Shown here: positions 1 through 7,243 of the stretch, piece after piece | Layout: each line of letters opens with the position of its first letter | How positions within the stretch are numbered: the stretch's first letter is position 1 | Assembly: GCA_023431055.1 (NCBI GenBank) | Contig: JAEYXX010000168.1 | Span: 1-20,033 of the forward strand | Direction of reading: 5' to 3' | Source of the DNA: Pseudomonadota bacterium | GTDB taxonomy: Bacteria > Pseudomonadota > Gammaproteobacteria > Pseudomonadales > Pseudomonadaceae | Length of the DNA stretch: 20,033 nucleotides | Translations under genes and position numbers: made by a program | Notes under the pieces: model-generated | What the model was told of the DNA's origin: nothing | Database searches by the model: none | Seen by the model: the letters and a program-made list of their open reading frames with translations, nothing else

Positions 1-1111
1 GCTCTGCACTACGCCCGCGGTGGATCTGGTGGCTAGCACCTCGGGTGGCCATTTCAATCGCTGGCAGAGCCGTGTGTCCGGCCTGCCGGAATATGGCGGC
101 GAGCTGCCGGTCTCGGCGCTGGCCGAAGAGATGCTCACGCCCGGCGAAGGGCAGATTCGTGCGCTAGTGACCGTGGCCGGCAACCCGGTGCTGTCGACAC
201 CCAATGGCCGCCAGCTGGAGCAGGCGCTGGACGGCCTGGACTTCATGCTCTCGGTGGATTTCTACATCAACGAGACCACTCGCTACGCGGACCTGATCCT
301 GCCGCCGACCGCGCCGCTGGAGCATGATCACTACGACACCACCTTCAATGTGTTCGCGGTGCGCAATGTCACCCGTTTCAACGAGGCAGTGCTGGCCAAG
401 CCGGACGGTGCGCTGCACGACTGGGAGATCTTCGTCGGCCTGGCCAAGGCCTTTGCCGCGCGCAATAACCTGGAGCTGAAGCCGACCATGGCGCCGGAAC
501 AGATGATCGACATGGGGCTGCGCTTCGGCGCCTATGGTGATCGCAGCGAGCACAAGCTCAGCCTGGCCAGCTTGCGCGAGCATCCCCACGGGCTCGATCT
601 GGGGCCTCTGCAGCCGAACCTGGCGGCACGCCTGAAAACCCCGAGCAAGGCGGTGCAGGCCGCGCCTGAGCTGCTGTTGGCCGATCTGGCACGTTTCGCC
701 GAGCAGCAACAACCGGCTGCCCATGAACTGCTGCTGATCGGCCGTCGTCACGTGCGCAGCAACAACTCCTGGATGCACAACTATCACCGTTTGGTGAAGG
801 GCAAGCCGCGTCATCAGTTGTTGATGAACCCGGTGGATCTGGCCAGTCGAGGCCTGGCCGATGGGCAGCGCGTACGGGTGCGTTCGCGCGTCGGCAGTAT
901 CGAGGTGGAAGTCGCGGCCAGCGACGAGGTGATGGTCGGTGTGGTCAGTTTGCCGCATGGTTGGGGCCATGCCCGCCCGGGCGTGCAACTGGACATCGCG
1001 CAGGCCCAGCCTGGTGCCAGCGCCAATGACCTGACCGACGAGCGCCGCCTTGATGCCTTGTCTGGCAATGCGGTGCTTAACGGCGTGCCGGTTGAGGTGG
1101 TGGCTGCGTAG
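1..1111 (+). CDS. Molybdopterin-dependent oxidoreductase, C-terminal part (5' truncated)
   Basis: The frame is open from base 2 to the TAG at 1109-1111, so this is the 3' end of a longer gene; the GTG at 20 is only the first internal start-like codon. About 369 residues are visible. The stretches AGNPVLSTPNG, NETTRYADLILPPTAPLEHD and GLPEYGGELP are typical of the catalytic MopB domain of the DMSO-reductase superfamily. From about nt 725 the text IGRRHVRSNNSWMHN, followed by LASRGLADGQRVRVRSRVGSIEVEV and LPHGWGH, is the beta-barrel that closes over the molybdopterin guanine dinucleotide cofactor. By family it is a soluble redox enzyme of the formate dehydrogenase / acetylene hydratase-like branch. 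The Fe-S and metal-ligand region lies outside the window, so the substrate cannot be named. The stop codon lies inside a REP repeat. Confidence 0.9.
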   Translation, partial: LCTTPAVDLVASTSGGHFNRWQSRVSGLPEYGGELPVSALAEEMLTPGEGQIRALVTVAGNPVLSTPNGRQLEQALDGLDFMLSVDFYINETTRYADLILPPTAPLEHDHYDTTFNVFAVRNVTRFNEAVLAKPDGALHDWEIFVGLAKAFAARNNLELKPTMAPEQMIDMGLRFGAYGDRSEHKLSLASLREHPHGLDLGPLQPNLAARLKTPSKAVQAAPELLLADLARFAEQQQPAAHELLLIGRRHVRSNNSWMHNYHRLVKGKPRHQLLMNPVDLASRGLADGQRVRVRSRVGSIEVEVAASDEVMVGVVSLPHGWGHARPGVQLDIAQAQPGASANDLTDERRLDALSGNAVLNGVPVEVVAA

Positions 1112-1196
1112 CGCGGGTGCAATCGGGGAGCGTCGCTGCCAGATCGCCCCGGATTGCATCCGGGCTACGGACTGCCTAACCGGATGCGATTCCGGG
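1108..1196. repeat. Inverted REP pair plus a third degenerate REP copy
   Basis: Bases 1108-1128 and 1147-1168 are inverted copies of one 21-22 nt palindromic unit that begins GTAGC and holds a TGCAATC core. The right copy contains a perfect 7 bp stem, CCCGGAT-tgc-ATCCGGG, at 1148-1164. A third, degenerate copy (CCGGATGCGATTCCGGG) lies at 1180-1196 in the orientation of the first. Paired inverted REPs of this form are the BIME/REPIN arrangement common in Pseudomonas. The GTAG opening the first copy supplies the TAG stop of the upstream gene. Confidence 0.8.
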
Positions 1197-1225
1197 TCGT
1201 ATTAAGGCAATGTGGCGACGGCAAG

Positions 1226-1248
1226 GCCGAGCATTGTGCTCGGCTTTT
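1226..1248 (+). terminator. Probable intrinsic terminator after the molybdopterin gene
   Basis: A perfect 7 bp stem, GCCGAGC-attgt-GCTCGGC, is followed at once by TTTT at 1245-1248. It lies after the REP cluster and before grxD, so it would separate the two transcripts. The T tract is short, so termination may be partial. Confidence 0.6.
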
Positions 1249-1251
1249 CGC

Positions 1252-1257
1252 TACAAT
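1252..1257 (+). promoter_or_regulatory. Possible -10 element for grxD
   Basis: TACAAT matches the sigma70 -10 consensus at five of six positions and lies 51 bases before the grxD start, just after the putative terminator. No convincing -35 stands 16-18 bp upstream, so this is a weak call. Confidence 0.35.
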
Positions 1258-1307
1258 CGCGCCACCGTGGCGACCGTCGGGTCGCGAAGTCTATGCTGAG
1301 GTGCCCC

Positions 1308-1634
1308 ATGGATATCATCGAAACCATCAAAGAGCAGATCGCCAACAACACCGTTCTGCTGTACATGAAAGGCTCGCCCAACGCCCCGCAGTGTGGCTTC
1401 TCTGCCCGTGCTGCGCAGGTGGTGATGGGCTGCGGCGAGAAGTTCGCCTACGTCGACATCCTGCAGAACCCGGAAATCCGCGCCAACCTGCCGAAGTACG
1501 CCAACTGGCCGACCTTCCCGCAGCTGTGGGTCGGTGGTGAGCTGGTCGGTGGTAGCGACATCCTCACCGAGATGTACGAGAAGGGCGAACTGCAGACCCT
1601 GATCAAGGATGCCGTGAGCAAAGCCGGCGCCTGA
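1308..1634 (+). CDS. grxD: Monothiol glutaredoxin Grx4 (GrxD)
   Basis: This gives a 108-residue single-domain protein, the normal size for bacterial monothiol glutaredoxins. The active site is CGFS at residues 29-32 after KGSPNAPQ, followed by the cis-proline segment WPTFPQLW and the glutathione-binding GGSDI. Family members bind a glutathione-ligated [2Fe-2S] cluster as a dimer or with BolA proteins and pass clusters to target apoproteins in the cytoplasm. I chose ATG 1308 because AGGT sits a few bases upstream and MDIIETIKEQI is the usual N-terminus. An in-frame ATG at 1293 would add five residues but is less well placed. The gene is transcribed alone and ends at a shared bidirectional terminator. 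Confidence 0.96.
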   Translation: MDIIETIKEQIANNTVLLYMKGSPNAPQCGFSARAAQVVMGCGEKFAYVDILQNPEIRANLPKYANWPTFPQLWVGGELVGGSDILTEMYEKGELQTLIKDAVSKAGA

Positions 1635-1651
1635 TCGCGGCTTCTCGCAAA

Positions 1652-1677
1652 AAAGAACCCGCCTAGGCGGGTTCTTT
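1652..1677. terminator. Bidirectional intrinsic terminator between grxD and ydbL
   Basis: This is a perfect 26 bp palindrome with 13 bp arms (AAAGAACCCGCCT and its complement), so either strand yields a GC-rich hairpin flanked by A and U tracts. It lies 17 bp after the grxD stop and 19 bp after the ydbL stop, and serves the two converging units. Confidence 0.9.
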
Positions 1678-1696
1678 CGTTTCTGCCGCACGCTTT

Positions 1697-2038
1697 CTAC
1701 TTCTGCAGCCACTGGCCGTTCAGCTGGATGAACTGGCCCTTGGGCGTGCGCTCGATGGCCTTCTTGCCGGCGATGGCTTCGACGTCGCTCAGGCTGATGC
1801 CGTTGTCCTTGGCCACCTTCTGGTATTCGGCGCGGCGCGCCTCGTTGATCAGGCGGGCGATCTCGTCGGCCTGACCGCCGGACTTGACCACACCCAGATA
1901 GCCATTGGGCTGCTCGCCCAACTGGCCGCTGGCCTTGGCGTTGCTCAGGGCACTCATGGCCTGGTTGAGGTTCAGCGCATAGGCCGGCAGGCTCAGGGTC
2001 AGTGCCAGGAGCAGGGTCGAGATATATCGGGTCATCAT
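1697..2038 (-). CDS. ydbL: YdbL-family (DUF1318) periplasmic protein
   Basis: This is a 113-residue protein with an N-terminal signal peptide (hydrophobic STLLLALTLSLP, likely cleavage after AYA at residue 21). The mature part contains GYLGVV, followed by NEARRAEYQKVAKDNGISLSDVEAIAGKKAIER and WLQK at the end, the DUF1318 pattern. It is the last gene of ydbH-ynbE-ydbL, the same order as in E. coli. There YdbH and YnbE are linked to moving phospholipids toward the outer membrane and YdbL acts with them. The start is one of two adjacent ATGs (2038 or 2035). The AAGGAG overlaps the TAA stop of ynbE and lies 4 nt before the first ATG and 7 nt before the second, so the second may be the one used. 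Translation is probably coupled to ynbE. Confidence 0.93.
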   Translation of the reverse strand: MMTRYISTLLLALTLSLPAYALNLNQAMSALSNAKASGQLGEQPNGYLGVVKSGGQADEIARLINEARRAEYQKVAKDNGISLSDVEAIAGKKAIERTPKGQFIQLNGQWLQK

Positions 2039-2046
2039 GCTTCTCC

Positions 2047-2238
2047 TTAGAACAGGCCGCTGTCTTCGTTGAAAACGTTGTCCAGCGCCTTGTCCACCTT
2101 GATGTAGATCTCGTGCTCGACCTTGACGTTGAGGTTGATGTTGATTGGCTCATTGGGCATGGCCAACTGCACCGTCGGGGTGCAGGCCTGGCACAGCAAT
2201 CCCAGGCTCAGGGCGGCTAGGAGGCGGTACGTGCGCAT
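2047..2238 (-). CDS. ynbE: YnbE-like outer-membrane lipoprotein
   Basis: This small protein of 63 residues has a short signal peptide and a likely lipidated Cys19 (LLCQAC-TP). The lipobox is imperfect, with Cys at -3 and Gln at -2. The mature sequence, with NEPININLNVKVEHEIYIKVDKALDNVF, is the recognisable YnbE pattern. E. coli YnbE is an outer-membrane lipoprotein that pairs with the C-terminus of YdbH to complete an inter-membrane lipid conduit. The start at 2238 is chosen because AAGGAG lies 7 nt upstream, inside the last codons of ydbH; an in-frame ATG at 2268 would give an implausible charged extension within ydbH. It begins 4 bp after the ydbH stop, indicating tight coupling. Confidence 0.9.
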   Translation of the reverse strand: MRTYRLLAALSLGLLCQACTPTVQLAMPNEPININLNVKVEHEIYIKVDKALDNVFNEDSGLF

Positions 2239-2242
2239 GGCG

Positions 2243-4798
2243 CTACTCCTTGGTTTCTTGAGGGACACGCTGGCGCATCCGTTGCTGAATCCGTCGCTGG
2301 ATGATGTCGCTGACCTTGTCGGTCAACTGCAGGCTCGCCAGCAGGGTCGGAATGTCTTCTTCCAGATTGATGTTGAAGTGGATCGGGCGGCCTTGCTCGA
2401 TGGCCGGGTTCTGTCCATGTAGACGCATGCCGAGGCGCAGTGTGCCGGACTGATCATAGTCGAGGCTACTGCTGAGCAGATCATAGTGGAAGTCTTCCAG
2501 CGCGTCGGTGACCAGCTTCATACCGGGGTTGGCCTGACCCATGGCGCGGATGCGCGGCGAGCGAAAACGCAGTTGCCCTCCCGGTGGCCTGGCTTCGATC
2601 GACCCCTGCTCGATACTGATGGCGCCACCCAGGCGCAGCGGCAGGGTGCCGTCGATCAGCCCGTTACCGGCCAGCCCCTCGGCTGGATACACGCGAAACA
2701 GTTCCTGCAGGTTGAGACCACTGAGCTTCAGTGGCAGCAGCTGGCTCGACTGATCCAGTGCCCAGGTCGCCGGTTCCAGGCGCAGGTTGCCGCCGAGGAT
2801 ACCCAGCTCGGCACGCTGATGGCTGAGTTTGCCGGCCATCGGATGTTGCAGGCTGGCCTGATAGCTGGCCTGTAATTGCAACGGGCCGAGGGCGATGCCG
2901 GGGTCGATCTGTTTGGCGCTGAGGCTCGGCAGTTCCAGTTGCAGGCTGTCGCCCGCAAGTTGCAGCTGCAGCTCGCCATCCACGCCGCTCAGCGTGCTGC
3001 GGTCGTAGATACCGGCCAGGCCCTTGGCGCTGAGCTTCGCCCGCAGTTGCAGGGGCTTGCCGCCGGGCAGGTCGAGGCTGGCGTTGCCCTGAATGCGGCC
3101 GTTTTCCAGGGTCAGCAGTGGCGGCCAACCGGCCAGAGTTTGCGCCAGTGGGTTACCGGCGCGCAGGAAGAGTTCATCGAGCGTGGCGTTCAGCGCCAGG
3201 CCATCAGCGGTATTGTTCAGCCCCAGAGCCATGCTCAGGCCGGAATCGGCCAGCAGGGCGCCATCGAGTTTCTGGCGAGCGCTGTTGGCCTCCATCCGAC
3301 CCTGCCATTGCCAGCCCTGGGCCTGTAATTGTGCGTGCTGCAGATTCTGCACGCGCAGCGCCAGCGGGCCGGACAGCGTTGGCGCTTGGGGCGCGCCGGC
3401 CACGCCCAGGCCGGCGAGTGTCAAGCGGGCCTGTTGCAGATCCAGGTCGGCACCGCGCAGGCGCTGGATATCCAGGCGCGAGTTGGGGGCCAGCGTGAGT
3501 TGCAGCTGGTGCGCGGTGACATTGCCAGACAGGTCGAGATTCAACTGCAGGCCATCGGCTCGAATGCCATCCAGGTCCACGCGTTTGCTGCGGGCATCGA
3601 GCTGCAACTGGCGCACCTCCAGCGCCCAGTCACGCGATTGCTGCAGGCCGAGCTCGGCGTTGATCTGCCCCTGCAGCGCCCCTTCCGCGACGAGCTTCAG
3701 CTGCAGAGCCAGTGGGGTATCCGGGTTGCTTTCCAGCGGCTGCAGCTGCAATTGCAGGCGGCTTGTTCGCAGGCCGCTTGGCAGGGCGGTCAGCCAGGGT
3801 GCGTCCTGGGTATCGAGTTGCAGGTTGCCGTGCAGCTTGCGCCCTTGCCAGGCGCCTGCGGCATTGCGCAGGTCGAGCTGCAGTTCACCGCTGAGCAGGC
3901 CGATGCCGGGCAGTGGCCAGGGCTGCGGCAGTTGGGCGTCGACACGTAACCATCCAGGCGCGGTCAGCAGCTCGCCGAGCTGGCGGGTGGTCTGCGGCAG
4001 CTGCAGTTGCCACTGGGCGATGATGCCGGCCTGCTGCGGCGTCGCTGGCAGATTGGCGGTGTCCAGCGATGTCCACTCGCTCAGCCAGGCGGCGACCCAG
4101 GCGATTTCCTGCAGCGGTGCCAGTAGCAGGTTGCCGTTCCATTGCAGTGCATCGCCCTGAACGGCCAGGTCGCTGTGCAGCTCCATCTGCTGTTGTTCAT
4201 CGAGGTGCAGGGTCATCTGCACCTGGCGCGCACTATCCAGGGCGCCATCGAGTCCCTGCAGGTGCGCTTGCAATACTGCGCTGTGGTTTTCGCGTAGCAG
4301 TCGCGCGCGTAGATGCAAGGCATCGTCCAGGCGCTGCAGGTCGAGCTCGCCATCGAGTGCGCAACGGCCATTGATGCAGGGCAGTTGCGCATGGAGGTCG
4401 CGTAGTTCGATCCGCCTTGGCAGCCAGGGCAGGGCATTCGATATCGTCTGAACGGTGGCGTCGAGGCCGCTGTCGGTCGGGCTCCGCGCTTCTGAATCCG
4501 CCGCTAGCCAGTCCACGCGCAGACCCTGCACAGCCAGGCGGTAGCGCGGCGCCTCGCTGGCCAGCCATTGCAGGTGAAGCTGCTTGGCATGAGCGTGCAA
4601 TTCACCCTGGTCACGCTGCACCAGGCTCACCTCGTGCAGCTGCAGCCCACGCCAGCTGAGGCTGAAACCCTGCCAGTCCAGTTCGACAAGCTGCTCGTCG
4701 AGCAACTGCTGCACGCGATAGATGGCGTAGCAGGCGAGCAGCGAGAGCAGCACCGCAAGCGCCATGCAGATGCTCAGCCAGAAACGCCGGCGGCTCAT
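2243..4798 (-). CDS. ydbH: YdbH-family AsmA-like inter-membrane lipid transport protein
   Basis: This 851-residue protein has one N-terminal membrane anchor (about residues 6-27, LSICMALAVLLSLLACYAIY) and a long periplasmic body of alternating Leu/Gln-rich beta-strand segments, as in AsmA/TamB/YhdP proteins that form a hydrophobic groove. The C-terminal part (GNGLIDGTLPLRL, IEARPPGGQLRF, HYDLLSSSLDYDQSGTLRLGMRLHGQNP, then INLEEDIPTLLASL) is the conserved YdbH domain. In E. coli YdbH is partly redundant with TamB and YhdP in moving phospholipids to the outer membrane. ATG 4798 is chosen because AAGGAG stands 5 nt upstream; the open frame runs to 4930 but that extension lacks a signal-like character. 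It is the first gene of the operon with ynbE and ydbL. The body is rich in repetitive CTGCAG/CAGCTG-type Leu-Gln codons. Confidence 0.92.
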   Translation of the reverse strand: MSRRRFWLSICMALAVLLSLLACYAIYRVQQLLDEQLVELDWQGFSLSWRGLQLHEVSLVQRDQGELHAHAKQLHLQWLASEAPRYRLAVQGLRVDWLAADSEARSPTDSGLDATVQTISNALPWLPRRIELRDLHAQLPCINGRCALDGELDLQRLDDALHLRARLLRENHSAVLQAHLQGLDGALDSARQVQMTLHLDEQQQMELHSDLAVQGDALQWNGNLLLAPLQEIAWVAAWLSEWTSLDTANLPATPQQAGIIAQWQLQLPQTTRQLGELLTAPGWLRVDAQLPQPWPLPGIGLLSGELQLDLRNAAGAWQGRKLHGNLQLDTQDAPWLTALPSGLRTSRLQLQLQPLESNPDTPLALQLKLVAEGALQGQINAELGLQQSRDWALEVRQLQLDARSKRVDLDGIRADGLQLNLDLSGNVTAHQLQLTLAPNSRLDIQRLRGADLDLQQARLTLAGLGVAGAPQAPTLSGPLALRVQNLQHAQLQAQGWQWQGRMEANSARQKLDGALLADSGLSMALGLNNTADGLALNATLDELFLRAGNPLAQTLAGWPPLLTLENGRIQGNASLDLPGGKPLQLRAKLSAKGLAGIYDRSTLSGVDGELQLQLAGDSLQLELPSLSAKQIDPGIALGPLQLQASYQASLQHPMAGKLSHQRAELGILGGNLRLEPATWALDQSSQLLPLKLSGLNLQELFRVYPAEGLAGNGLIDGTLPLRLGGAISIEQGSIEARPPGGQLRFRSPRIRAMGQANPGMKLVTDALEDFHYDLLSSSLDYDQSGTLRLGMRLHGQNPAIEQGRPIHFNINLEEDIPTLLASLQLTDKVSDIIQRRIQQRMRQRVPQETKE

Positions 4799-5367
4799 GA
4801 GTTCTCCTTGCCTGGTGCCGTTGCGGGACGGTACCCCATGCTCCAGAGAGTGCCAAGCCGATCTGGGGGTTGCATTGTGGCGCTTGTTCGAACCCGCGTG
4901 CGATGCGGTATGGATTGGCGGACCGACCACGGCCGTTTCGCTGGGCTCGGTTTCTGCTGCAGGGCGAGGTCATCGCAGTGCCGCATGACGGCTGCATTCG
5001 CCGTTTGGATGCCCCGAAACAGAGCGCTGCGCGGATATGTCGCAGCGAGTTGTGCACAAAGCTGAAGCAGGCTGTCACATCACTGTCAGAAACGTCGCTA
5101 AACGTTTGATTTTTCGTGGTTGATTTTTAAGTCAATGAAAAATATGAATTTTTTTCGTTGGTGAAAAAATCGACAGTTTGTCTCGGAGCCCCGGTACATC
5201 GGGCCTGGCAGCTCTTTCGCTCAAGTTGTTCACGGAGTTATCCACAGCTTCTGTGGATTATGGCGGAACTCTTTTATGGAACGACAATCCGCCTGCCAGG
5301 CAAGACTTTACCTTCGGCAAAAAAGGAGTAGAGTGGCGCGCCCCGGCAGTCACCCCCCCTTTGATTT
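4799..5367. promoter_or_regulatory. Long intergenic region: divergent promoters, AT-rich core, DnaA-box-like sites
   Basis: No convincing gene was found in these 569 bp between the divergent ydbH and the Sel1-like gene. Bases 5100-5176 are strongly AT-rich against a GC-rich background and contain TTGATTTTT twice, 14 bp apart (5106 and 5120). Plus-strand promoter candidates are TTGATT (5120-5125) with TATGAA (5143-5148), spacer 17, and TTTACC (5307-5312) with TAGAGT (5329-5334), spacer 16; both are 4/6 matches per box. No strong minus-strand promoter for ydbH was identified. DnaA-box-like 9-mers lie at 5050, 5226, 5238 and 5252. Confidence 0.5.
5238..5260. promoter_or_regulatory. Inverted pair of DnaA-box-like 9-mers
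   Basis: TTATCCACA at 5238-5246 is a perfect match to the DnaA box TTATNCACA. Five bases later TGTGGATTA (5252-5260) is an inverted copy with one mismatch. ATCCACA-gcttc-TGTGGAT can also form a 7 bp hairpin. DnaA binding is inferred from the motif only. Confidence 0.45.
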
Positions 5368-5673
5368 ATGCCTCGCGCTTTACCTTCCTCATCCCCTCGT
5401 TCCGGTTCTTCTCGCCTGCCCATGCGCGTCGCGCTCTGGCTGCTCGATAGTCCGCGTTTGGGGCAAACGCCCAGCGTCAAGCGCATCGCCGGCAACCTGC
5501 TCAAGCAGCCCGCGCGCAAAGGTTGCGTGCAGGCGCAAAGCCGCCTGGGCCAGCTGCTCTGCCGCGACTGCGGCAACACCCGCGATCGCCGTATCGGCTA
5601 TGAGCTGCTGCGCCAGGCCGCTCGCGCGGGGGACCGCTGCGCCCAGCTGGAGCTGGAGCGCCTGTCACGCTGA
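5368..5673 (+). CDS. Small Sel1-like repeat protein, function unknown
   Basis: This 101-residue protein has no signal peptide. Residues about 48-98 (ARKGCVQAQSRLGQLLCRD, then RIGYELLRQAARAGDRCAQLELERL) follow the Sel1/TPR-like helical pattern: A-x-x-G, A-Q-x-x-L-G, then A-A-x-x-G-x-x-x-A-Q. Such repeats usually serve protein-protein contacts. The N-terminal 18 residues are Ser/Pro/Arg-rich and may not be translated; a second ATG at 5422 would give an 83-residue protein starting MRVALWLLD. Neither start has a clear Shine-Dalgarno sequence, so the start is uncertain. It is followed after 66 bp by rmuC on the same strand, which has its own possible -10. Codon use fits the genome. I recognise the type as conserved in Pseudomonas, but no function is known to me. 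Confidence 0.75.
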   Translation: MPRALPSSSPRSGSSRLPMRVALWLLDSPRLGQTPSVKRIAGNLLKQPARKGCVQAQSRLGQLLCRDCGNTRDRRIGYELLRQAARAGDRCAQLELERLSR

Positions 5674-5707
5674 ATGCGTGCTGGCCCCGTGTGAATCGTT
5701 GGCTGGG

Positions 5708-5713
5708 TATACT
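5708..5713 (+). promoter_or_regulatory. Possible -10 element for rmuC
   Basis: TATACT (five of six to consensus) lies 27 bp before the rmuC start in the short gap after the Sel1-like gene. No good -35 is visible at 16-18 bp, so rmuC may also be read through from upstream. Confidence 0.35.
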
Positions 5714-5739
5714 GCTCGGCGGTTCAACATGGAGCGTCT

Positions 5740-7215
5740 ATGCCAATCGATCCTCTCTCTCTCGCCATTGGCGCGGTCGTCGCGCTGGTGCCGCTGTTGG
5801 CGGCGCTCTGGTCACTGCAACGCCGACTGACTCGCGAACAGGGCGAGCAGGCACTGCTGCAGGAGCGCCTGGAGCACGCGCAACTGAGTCAGGCCGGTCT
5901 GCTGGCACAGCTCGATGCCTGTCGTGCCGAGCTGGCCGAGATCAGCGAGATCAAGGTTGATCAGCAGACCGAGCTGGCTGGCCTGCGCCGTGAGAACGAA
6001 CTGCTGCAGCAGGAGCGGCAGATCGCTCGCGAGGCCGCGCAATCGTGGAATCAGCAGCGTGAACGCAACGAAGCCGAGCTGCGTCGGCTGACCGCGGAAT
6101 GCGCGGCACTGGCGGCCGAGCTGCAGGAAAACCGTGATAACCAGCAGCAGCGCCTCGATGACCTGCAGGGCGCGCGCAATGAGCTGCGCGCCCAGTTCTC
6201 CGAGTTGGCGACGAAGATCTTCGACGAGCGCGAGCAGCGTTTCGCCGAGACCAGCCAGCAGCGCCTCGGCCAACTGCTCGACCCGCTCAAGGAGCGCATT
6301 CAGGCGTTCGAGAAGCGCGTCGACGAGAGTTATCAACAAGAGGCGCGCGAACGCTTTTCCCTGAGCAAGGAGCTGGAACGCCTGCAGCAGCTCAACCAGC
6401 GTCTGGGCGACGAAGCGACCAATCTGACCCGCGCACTCAAGGGACAGAAGACCCAGGGCAACTGGGGCGAGCTGGTGCTGGAGCGTGTACTGGAGCATGC
6501 CGGCCTGGAGAAGGGGCGTGAATACCAGACCCAGGTCAGCCTAAAGGGCGCCGGCGGCGAGCGCTTCCAGCCTGACGTGCTGATCCGTCTGCCCGGCGAC
6601 AAGCAGGTGATCGTCGATGCCAAGGTCAGCCTTAGCGCCTACCAGCAGTATGTCTCGGCGGTGGACGAGCCGATTCGTCAGCAGGCGCTCAAGCAGCATC
6701 TGATCTCGCTGCGCAGCCACCTCAAGGGTCTTTCCGGCAAGGATTACCAGCGCCTCGAAGGCCTGCACAGCCTGGATTTCGTCCTGCTCTTCGTGCCCAT
6801 CGAAGCCGCTTTCGCCGCGGCACTGCAGGCAGAGCCGGACCTGTTTCAGGAGGCTTTCGAGCAGCAGGTGGTGATCGTCAGCCCGACTACCTTGCTGGCG
6901 ACCCTACGGGTGATCGACAGCCTCTGGCGCCAGGAGCGCCAGGGCCAGAATGCGCGCGAGATCGCCGAGCGCGCCGGCCAGCTGTACGACAAGTTCGTTG
7001 CCTTCGTCGCCGATCTGGACGAAATGGGGAATCGCCTGCAGCAGCTGGACAAGGCCTACGCCAGCGCGCGCAACAAGCTGGTCGACGGCCGTGGCAACCT
7101 CGTTGGCCGAGTGGAAAACCTCAAGCTGTTGGGCGCGCGTGCAAGCAAGAGCCTGCCGGGCGAGTTGCTCGAACGCTCTGCCGATCTGCCGGCATTGGAC
7201 GAACTGGGCGAGTGA
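5740..7215 (+). CDS. rmuC: DNA recombination protein RmuC
   Basis: This 491-residue protein has an N-terminal membrane segment (about residues 7-26, SLAIGAVVALVPLLAALWSL), a long Gln/Glu/Arg-rich coiled coil (about 28-230) and the RmuC nuclease-like domain (about 230-450). Diagnostic text is QGNWGELVLERVLEHAGLEKG, FQPDVLIRLPGDKQVIVDAKVSL, FVPIEAAFAAAL, and VSPTTLLATLRVIDSLWRQE. The DVLIRLP...VDAKVSL segment carries the PD-(D/E)XK-like acidic residues. E. coli rmuC mutants show raised inversion between short inverted repeats, so the protein is thought to limit such rearrangements; its biochemical activity is unproven. ATG 5740 has GGAG 5 nt upstream. The gene converges on the hydrolase with only 28 bp between them and no clear terminator. 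Confidence 0.96.
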   Translation: MPIDPLSLAIGAVVALVPLLAALWSLQRRLTREQGEQALLQERLEHAQLSQAGLLAQLDACRAELAEISEIKVDQQTELAGLRRENELLQQERQIAREAAQSWNQQRERNEAELRRLTAECAALAAELQENRDNQQQRLDDLQGARNELRAQFSELATKIFDEREQRFAETSQQRLGQLLDPLKERIQAFEKRVDESYQQEARERFSLSKELERLQQLNQRLGDEATNLTRALKGQKTQGNWGELVLERVLEHAGLEKGREYQTQVSLKGAGGERFQPDVLIRLPGDKQVIVDAKVSLSAYQQYVSAVDEPIRQQALKQHLISLRSHLKGLSGKDYQRLEGLHSLDFVLLFVPIEAAFAAALQAEPDLFQEAFEQQVVIVSPTTLLATLRVIDSLWRQERQGQNAREIAERAGQLYDKFVAFVADLDEMGNRLQQLDKAYASARNKLVDGRGNLVGRVENLKLLGARASKSLPGELLERSADLPALDELGE

Positions 7216-7243
7216 GCGGCCGTCGCTCGTTATCGCCGCGTCG

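Noticed and set aside
164..1159. 331-codon minus-strand frame opposite the molybdopterin gene
   Set aside because: The His/Gln/Arg-rich translation is typical of the antisense of a GC-rich gene; the plus strand encodes a clear oxidoreductase.
2876..4160. Several plus-strand frames opposite ydbH
   Set aside because: They are antisense shadows of the repetitive Leu/Gln codons of ydbH.
5148..5170. TTTTTTC/GAAAAAA hairpin as a terminator
   Set aside because: The stem is almost entirely A-T and sits in a promoter-like AT-rich block, so it would not form a stable termination hairpin.
5050..5260. A true chromosomal origin (oriC)
   Set aside because: Pseudomonas oriC lies by dnaA/rpmH, none of whose genes are here, and only one box is a perfect match; kept only as a DnaA-related regulatory idea.
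5333..5830. GTG start with a strong AAGGAG at 5333, frame open to 5830
   Set aside because: The translation is Cys/Ser/Ala-rich without recognisable sequence and overlaps both the Sel1-like gene and the rmuC start; it is a shadow frame.
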